Assembly: GCA_028715865.1 (NCBI GenBank)
Contig: JAQUQY010000040.1
Span: 1-9,939, forward strand
Reading direction: 5' to 3'
Length of the DNA stretch: 9,939 bases
Source: Syntrophales bacterium
GTDB taxonomy: Bacteria; Desulfobacterota; Syntrophia; Syntrophales; UBA2210
A program made the position numbers and the translations under genes. Every line of letters starts with the position of its first letter. Position 1 is the first letter of the stretch. Positions 6,927 to 9,939 of the stretch are shown one piece after another. The notes beneath the pieces were generated by a model. It was not told the origin of the DNA. It ran no database searches and saw only the letters and a program-made list of their open reading frames with translations.

Positions 6927-8705
6927 TTAAGATACAGGACGAAAGGCTCCATCGGTTTTTTCCTCCTTGAGAAGCTGTTCTTTTTCCGTGAGAAGGCGGT
7001 CGCAGAGGAGCCGGTCTCCACTCTCACGGGCCTCCAACAGGCGCTGGTTAATATTTCTGCGACGTTCCCGGTACCATCTAACCTTTATTTTTCCCATGGT
7101 ATCGTGCAATATTCTTTCGGCAATCGAATCTTCAGGAGGATCATCCATGGCCAGTCGAAGAAGATGCTCCCCTACATCACTTCCACCTGCTTCATCAATC
7201 GCTTCGGACATGGTTACGGTTCCTCGCTCTTCGTAGAGTTCCACGATTCTCTGGCCCAGTTTCCTTAGAGATGAAAGGGTGCAGTATGTGAGAATGTTAT
7301 GCTTGCGGACAAAGGGTATCCTTTCGGGAAATTCAACCATAAGATATATAAGATAAAGTTCCACGGGATCGATAACCTGACCTGAAGGTTTAAAGGGTTC
7401 CTTCGATTTATTCAGATCCGATCCCCGGTTTACCTCATCCTTTATTACCTGCTGGTCCACTCCCAATTTTTCTGAAGCCCTTTTTATAAAAAGGTTTCTT
7501 TGTATTACATCAGGAATATTTTTTATAAAAAAAATAATCTCTCTGGCCAGGCGGCCGTTCCCGTCGAACTTTTCCCGGCTTTTTATGACTGAGTCTATGT
7601 AGTAATCCACCATCGAAGGCGCCCCGTCGATCAGGCCCGTCAGGGCTTCACCGCCCTTCCTTTTTACGTAATCATCGGGATCGGAACCTTCGGGTAGCAC
7701 AACGACTCTCGCCGACATTCCCGCCTCGAGGAAAAGCGGAAGGCTTCTCTCCACGGCGGTCCTCCCGCCTTCATCACCATCAAAAAGCACCGCAACATTT
7801 CGCGTAAATCTTCCTATAAGCGATACCTGGCGTTTCGTCAGCGCGGTGCCCAGTGTGGCCACCGCATTGGTAATTCCGGCATTCCAGAGTGACAGCAGAT
7901 CAAAATATCCCTCCACTACGATGACGAAATCCTTTGAACGTATGGCATTTCTGGTTTTTGAAAGACCGTAGAGATTATCCCCTTTGATATAGATCGGTGA
8001 TTCAGGAGAGTTCAGATATTTTGGCTCCCCGCCGTCGAGTTCCCGTCCCCCGAAGGCTATAACATCTCCATCAATGCTTTCGATGGGGAAAATGAGACGA
8101 GCCCTGAATCGATCATAACTCTTGCCGTCATCCCGGAAAACCAACAATCCCGACTTTCGAAGCAACCCCTCAGATACCTTGGAATAAACCAGATAATTCA
8201 TTAAGTTACGCCACCCAGGGGGCGCGTAACCCAGGAAAAAAGTATTAATAACGTCGACGCCCATGCCTCTTTGAGACAGGTATTCCCTGGCAGATGTTCC
8301 CTTATCTGAAAGAATATTTTTTAAAAAGAACTCCTTGGCCAACCGGTTGACTTTGAGAAGCTCCTCCCTCTCGGAAGCTCCTTTTTTTTTACTTTCCCCA
8401 ACCTCACTTTCAGGAATCACAATTCCTCTTTTGGCGGCTACACTTCTTGCTGCTTCTGGAAAGGCAATATCCTGAAACTTCATCAGGAATGAAATTTCGT
8501 TGCCTCCCTCACCACAACCAAAGCAATAAAATATCTGTTTTTCAGGGTTTACAGTAAAAGATGGCGTCTTTTCCCTGTGAAACGGACAAAGGCCGACGTA
8601 ATTCCTGCCGGCTTTTTTCAAAGTTACAAACTGGGAAACAAGCTCAACAATGTTTGACCGGCGACGAATTTCTTCGATTATTTCCTGAGGAATGTGTCCT
8701 TTCAA
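6927..8705 (-). CDS. dnaG: DNA primase
   Basis: DnaG synthesises RNA primers for chromosome replication in concert with the DnaB helicase. The 592-aa protein has the CHC2 zinc finger (C40, H43, C61, C64). The RNA-polymerase core carries RFRARLIFPI (199-208) and the FGGRELDGGEPKYLNSPES block (218-236). The TOPRIM motifs are VVEGYFD (263-269, acidic E265) and FDGDEGG (308-314, D309 and D311). A less conserved helical C-terminal part (about 430-592) is where the helicase-binding domain is expected. The start is TTG at 8705: the product KGHIPQEIIEEIRRRSNIVE matches the usual N-terminus, and an in-frame TGA upstream with only a CTG between leaves no better choice. The Shine-Dalgarno (GGGAG, 13 bases away) is weak, which suggests low translation. 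It sits 121 bp before rpoD, the classic macromolecular-synthesis pairing, and has a structured 209-bp leader. Confidence 0.98.
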   Translation of the reverse strand: MKGHIPQEIIEEIRRRSNIVELVSQFVTLKKAGRNYVGLCPFHREKTPSFTVNPEKQIFYCFGCGEGGNEISFLMKFQDIAFPEAARSVAAKRGIVIPESEVGESKKKGASEREELLKVNRLAKEFFLKNILSDKGTSAREYLSQRGMGVDVINTFFLGYAPPGWRNLMNYLVYSKVSEGLLRKSGLLVFRDDGKSYDRFRARLIFPIESIDGDVIAFGGRELDGGEPKYLNSPESPIYIKGDNLYGLSKTRNAIRSKDFVIVVEGYFDLLSLWNAGITNAVATLGTALTKRQVSLIGRFTRNVAVLFDGDEGGRTAVERSLPLFLEAGMSARVVVLPEGSDPDDYVKRKGGEALTGLIDGAPSMVDYYIDSVIKSREKFDGNGRLAREIIFFIKNIPDVIQRNLFIKRASEKLGVDQQVIKDEVNRGSDLNKSKEPFKPSGQVIDPVELYLIYLMVEFPERIPFVRKHNILTYCTLSSLRKLGQRIVELYEERGTVTMSEAIDEAGGSDVGEHLLRLAMDDPPEDSIAERILHDTMGKIKVRWYRERRRNINQRLLEARESGDRLLCDRLLTEKEQLLKEEKTDGAFRPVS

Positions 8706-8837
8706 TTCGACAGACTTTCTCCCGGGCAGATTAGGACCTCATCGACAACCCTGTCATGAACCGTTGTTCCCTATATTACTAAGGGAAGAATCAGCCCCGC
8801 CCTGTATATGGAAGCAACCGAAAGATTTTGGAAATAT

Positions 8838-8857
8838 GATTCTTCGCAGTAAGAATC
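8838..8857 (-). other. 7-bp inverted repeat in the dnaG leader
   Basis: GATTCTT and AAGAATC flank a 6-base loop. The following ATATTT is a poor T-tract, so terminator activity is doubtful. The 3' arm can also pair with the later GATTCTT copy at 8786-8792. Confidence 0.45.
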
Positions 8858-8875
8858 GTTTTAAGGCAGCGCCAA

Positions 8876-8894
8876 GCTCCTTTCTTTCAGGAGC
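8876..8894 (-). other. 6-bp inverted repeat just after yqeY
   Basis: GCTCCT and AGGAGC enclose a 7-base loop 20 bases past the yqeY stop codon. Only two T residues follow the stem, so it is at best a weak or Rho-assisted 3' end for the yqeY message, or a processing hairpin. Confidence 0.35.
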
Positions 8895-8914
8895 CCCATA
8901 AACATGCATACCCG

Positions 8915-9361
8915 TCAGGAGGACAGGGTATCCTTTACCATTTCGCTGACTCTCTTTCCATCCGCTTTGCCTGTTATTACAGGAATCAAAAGCTTCATTA
9001 CCGCTCCCATGTCCCTGATGCCGGTGGCGCCGGCAGCCTCTATCGCTCTGGAGATGGCAGCCCTGATTTCCTCTTCCGACATTTCTTCGGGCATGAAAGT
9101 TTTGATAATTGCCAGCTCTTGCGCTTCCCTGTCGACCAGGTCTCTTCTGCCGCCCCGCTCGAACTGTTCGATCGAATCGTTCCTCTGCTTAGCCATAGAG
9201 GAAAGAACCTGGAGCATCTCTCTTTCATCGAGCTTCTTCTTAAGATCGATCTCTCGGTTATGAAAGGCCGACTTTACCAGGCGCAGTGTTGATAATCTTA
9301 CCTTATCCCTGGCCCTCGCTGCCTCTTTCATCTCACTTTCGACACGCTCGTCAATTGTCAT
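8915..9361 (-). CDS. YqeY/GatB-like domain protein
   Basis: A 148-aa protein of the YqeY family, related to the C-terminal tRNA-binding domain of GatB/GatE amidotransferase subunits. Family features run end to end: MKEAARARDKVRLSTLRLVK (11-30), IDLKKKLDEREMLQVLSSMAKQR, a YIPFERGGR-like segment reading SIEQFERGGRRDLV, AQELAIIKTFMPEEMSEEEI (80-99), and MGAVMKLLIPVITGKADGK ending in a GKADGKRVSEMVK tail. The role is not firmly established; tRNA-linked binding is inferred from homology. It often accompanies rpsU and dnaG; here it precedes dnaG and no rpsU is present. The ATG at 9361 follows AAGGGG at 8-base spacing. The 177-bp gap upstream has a candidate promoter. Confidence 0.93.
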   Translation of the reverse strand: MTIDERVESEMKEAARARDKVRLSTLRLVKSAFHNREIDLKKKLDEREMLQVLSSMAKQRNDSIEQFERGGRRDLVDREAQELAIIKTFMPEEMSEEEIRAAISRAIEAAGATGIRDMGAVMKLLIPVITGKADGKRVSEMVKDTLSS

Positions 9362-9504
9362 TACCGGACCCCTTATCAGTAATCAAGGTGATTGCCCTGA
9401 TCGGAACGGCAGCACTGTTCAAGAAAAATAACAAACCTGAATGAACATTGCGGTTTTTCACAGAGCAGCGTGGCTACACAGCTTACACTAAGCCAACTTC
9501 CCTT

Positions 9505-9532
9505 ACGATAATAACTCTATACCTATTGTCAA
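9505..9532 (-). promoter_or_regulatory. Candidate sigma-70 promoter ahead of yqeY
   Basis: On the minus strand a perfect TTGACA (9527-9532) is followed after 16 bases by TATCGT (9505-9510, 4 of 6 to TATAAT). It lies in the gap after the HIT gene and about 144 bases ahead of yqeY, so it could drive yqeY and perhaps dnaG-rpoD. It is of interest because the window's sigma factor has an altered -35-reading helix. The -10 is mediocre, so a chance match is possible. Confidence 0.4.
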
Positions 9533-9538
9533 TGCAGG

Positions 9539-9883
9539 CTATCCCAGCCCGTCGGAAAGCTTTCTCCCTCCAATAACATGGACGTGAAGGTGAAATATGA
9601 TTTGTCCACCGTCGCGGTTGCTGTTTATAACAACCCTGAAACCGGGCTCGTCGACACCCGTTATTCTAGCCACTTGACGGACAGCGTTAAATAGCTCCGC
9701 CGGCATATCCCCCTCAGCATCTTCAATGTCCATGATTGTCGACACGTGACGCTTTGGAACCACTATTATGTGAACGGGTGCAAGTGGTTGAATATCCTCA
9801 AAGGCAAGAATTTTCTCGTCTTCATAGACTTTGGTGCATGGTATTTCCCCAGCCACAATCTTGCAGAAAATACACTCAGCCAT
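9539..9883 (-). CDS. HIT-family (HINT-like) nucleotide phosphoramidase/hydrolase
   Basis: A 114-aa histidine-triad protein of the HINT branch, cytosolic, expected to hydrolyse AMP-N-linked or similar nucleoside phosphoramidates. It begins with the typical CIFCKIVAGEIPCTKVYED (4-22), has FEDIQPLAPVHIIVVPKRH (28-46), and ends with the catalytic triad HLHVHVIGGR (98-107; H98, H100, H102). Length is as expected for the family. The ATG at 9883 is preceded by AGGAGG (9895-9900). Its first base may be shared with the TAA of an upstream gene. The physiological substrate is unknown for most such proteins. It is the first complete gene in the transcription direction; the gap after it carries a possible promoter, so it may belong to the preceding operon. 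Confidence 0.95.
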   Translation of the reverse strand: MAECIFCKIVAGEIPCTKVYEDEKILAFEDIQPLAPVHIIVVPKRHVSTIMDIEDAEGDMPAELFNAVRQVARITGVDEPGFRVVINSNRDGGQIIFHLHVHVIGGRKLSDGLG

Positions 9884-9939
9884 TATGAATACATCCTCCT
9901 CTTGTGCGTTAAGAGTTGCCGCAGCTCCTGGCGACGGCA
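9883..9939 (-). CDS. Possible 3' end of an upstream gene (unidentified)
   Basis: From the window edge one minus frame is open for 18 codons (CRRQELRQLLTHKRRMYS) and ends in a TAA that overlaps the HIT start as TAATG, a common arrangement in coupled operons. Too little is present to name it. A second frame also ends nearby (AVARSCGNS, stop about 9910), so the true frame is undecided and the region could be noncoding. Confidence 0.3.
   Translation of the reverse strand, partial: CRRQELRQLLTHKRRMYS

Larger units (their letters stand above)
8706..8914 (-). promoter_or_regulatory. Structured leader between yqeY and dnaG
   Basis: This 209-bp spacer holds three perfect inverted repeats: GCTCCT/AGGAGC (8876-8894), GATTCTT/AAGAATC (8838-8857) and TTCCCT/AGGGAA (8767-8787). 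A second GATTCTT at 8786-8792 could take the AAGAATC arm and would overlap the last hairpin, giving an alternative fold. No clear T-tract terminator and no good -35/-10 pair were found. A 51-codon open frame (8754-8909) lacks a Shine-Dalgarno and looks fortuitous. In other bacteria dnaG is held low by a partial terminator or processing in its leader; a similar role here is inference. Confidence 0.45.

Noticed and set aside
8876..8894. Rho-independent terminator after yqeY
   Set aside because: The stem is only 6 bp and is not followed by a T-tract.
8754..8909. 51-codon minus-strand ORF in the yqeY-dnaG spacer (MHVYGAPERKELGAALKRFL...)
   Set aside because: No Shine-Dalgarno, no known family, and it runs through three perfect inverted repeats, which fits noncoding leader better.

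Overview
The window is a stretch of chromosomal housekeeping genes, all on the minus strand, so transcription runs from high to low coordinates. In that order it holds a possible 3' tail of an unidentified gene, a HIT-family hydrolase, a YqeY/GatB-like protein, DNA primase (dnaG), an RpoD-type sigma factor, exonuclease VII large and small subunits (xseA, xseB), a short-chain polyprenyl diphosphate synthase (ispA), DXP synthase (dxs), and the 5' part of a TlyA-type rRNA methyltransferase cut by the window edge. I see no mobile elements, CRISPR arrays, rRNA or convincing tRNA.

Gene order and protein character suggest a Gram-negative anaerobe of the former Deltaproteobacteria (Desulfobacterota, perhaps Syntrophales-like). 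The block xseA-xseB-ispA-dxs-tlyA next to dnaG-rpoD is familiar there. This placement is inference from synteny and motifs, not a database result.

Region by region: 9539-9939 holds the HIT gene and a possible upstream gene end that overlaps its start. 8915-9361 is yqeY, with a plausible TTGACA promoter in the preceding gap. 8706-8914 is a 209-bp dnaG leader with three perfect short hairpins and an alternative pairing. dnaG (TTG start) and rpoD are separated by 121 bp that also contain hairpins, one just ahead of the rpoD Shine-Dalgarno. A 171-bp gap then separates rpoD from a compact block in which xseA/xseB, xseB/ispA and dxs/tlyA overlap and ispA/dxs almost touch. dnaG and rpoD supply replication priming and transcription initiation. 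xseAB makes the single-strand exonuclease VII. dxs and ispA supply the first step and a prenyl-elongation step of isoprenoid synthesis. tlyA probably modifies rRNA.

The most unusual feature is the sigma factor. Regions 1.1, 1.2, 2 and 3 look like a normal primary sigma factor, including the -10-reading residues. The C-terminal helix-turn-helix (region 4.2), which reads the -35 element and is nearly invariant in RpoD, is heavily rewritten: the canonical TRERIRQIE core reads VMERAKKIE and the preceding helix has become acidic. Everything else is largely ordinary, apart from small substitutions in dxs motifs and the structured leaders of dnaG and rpoD.
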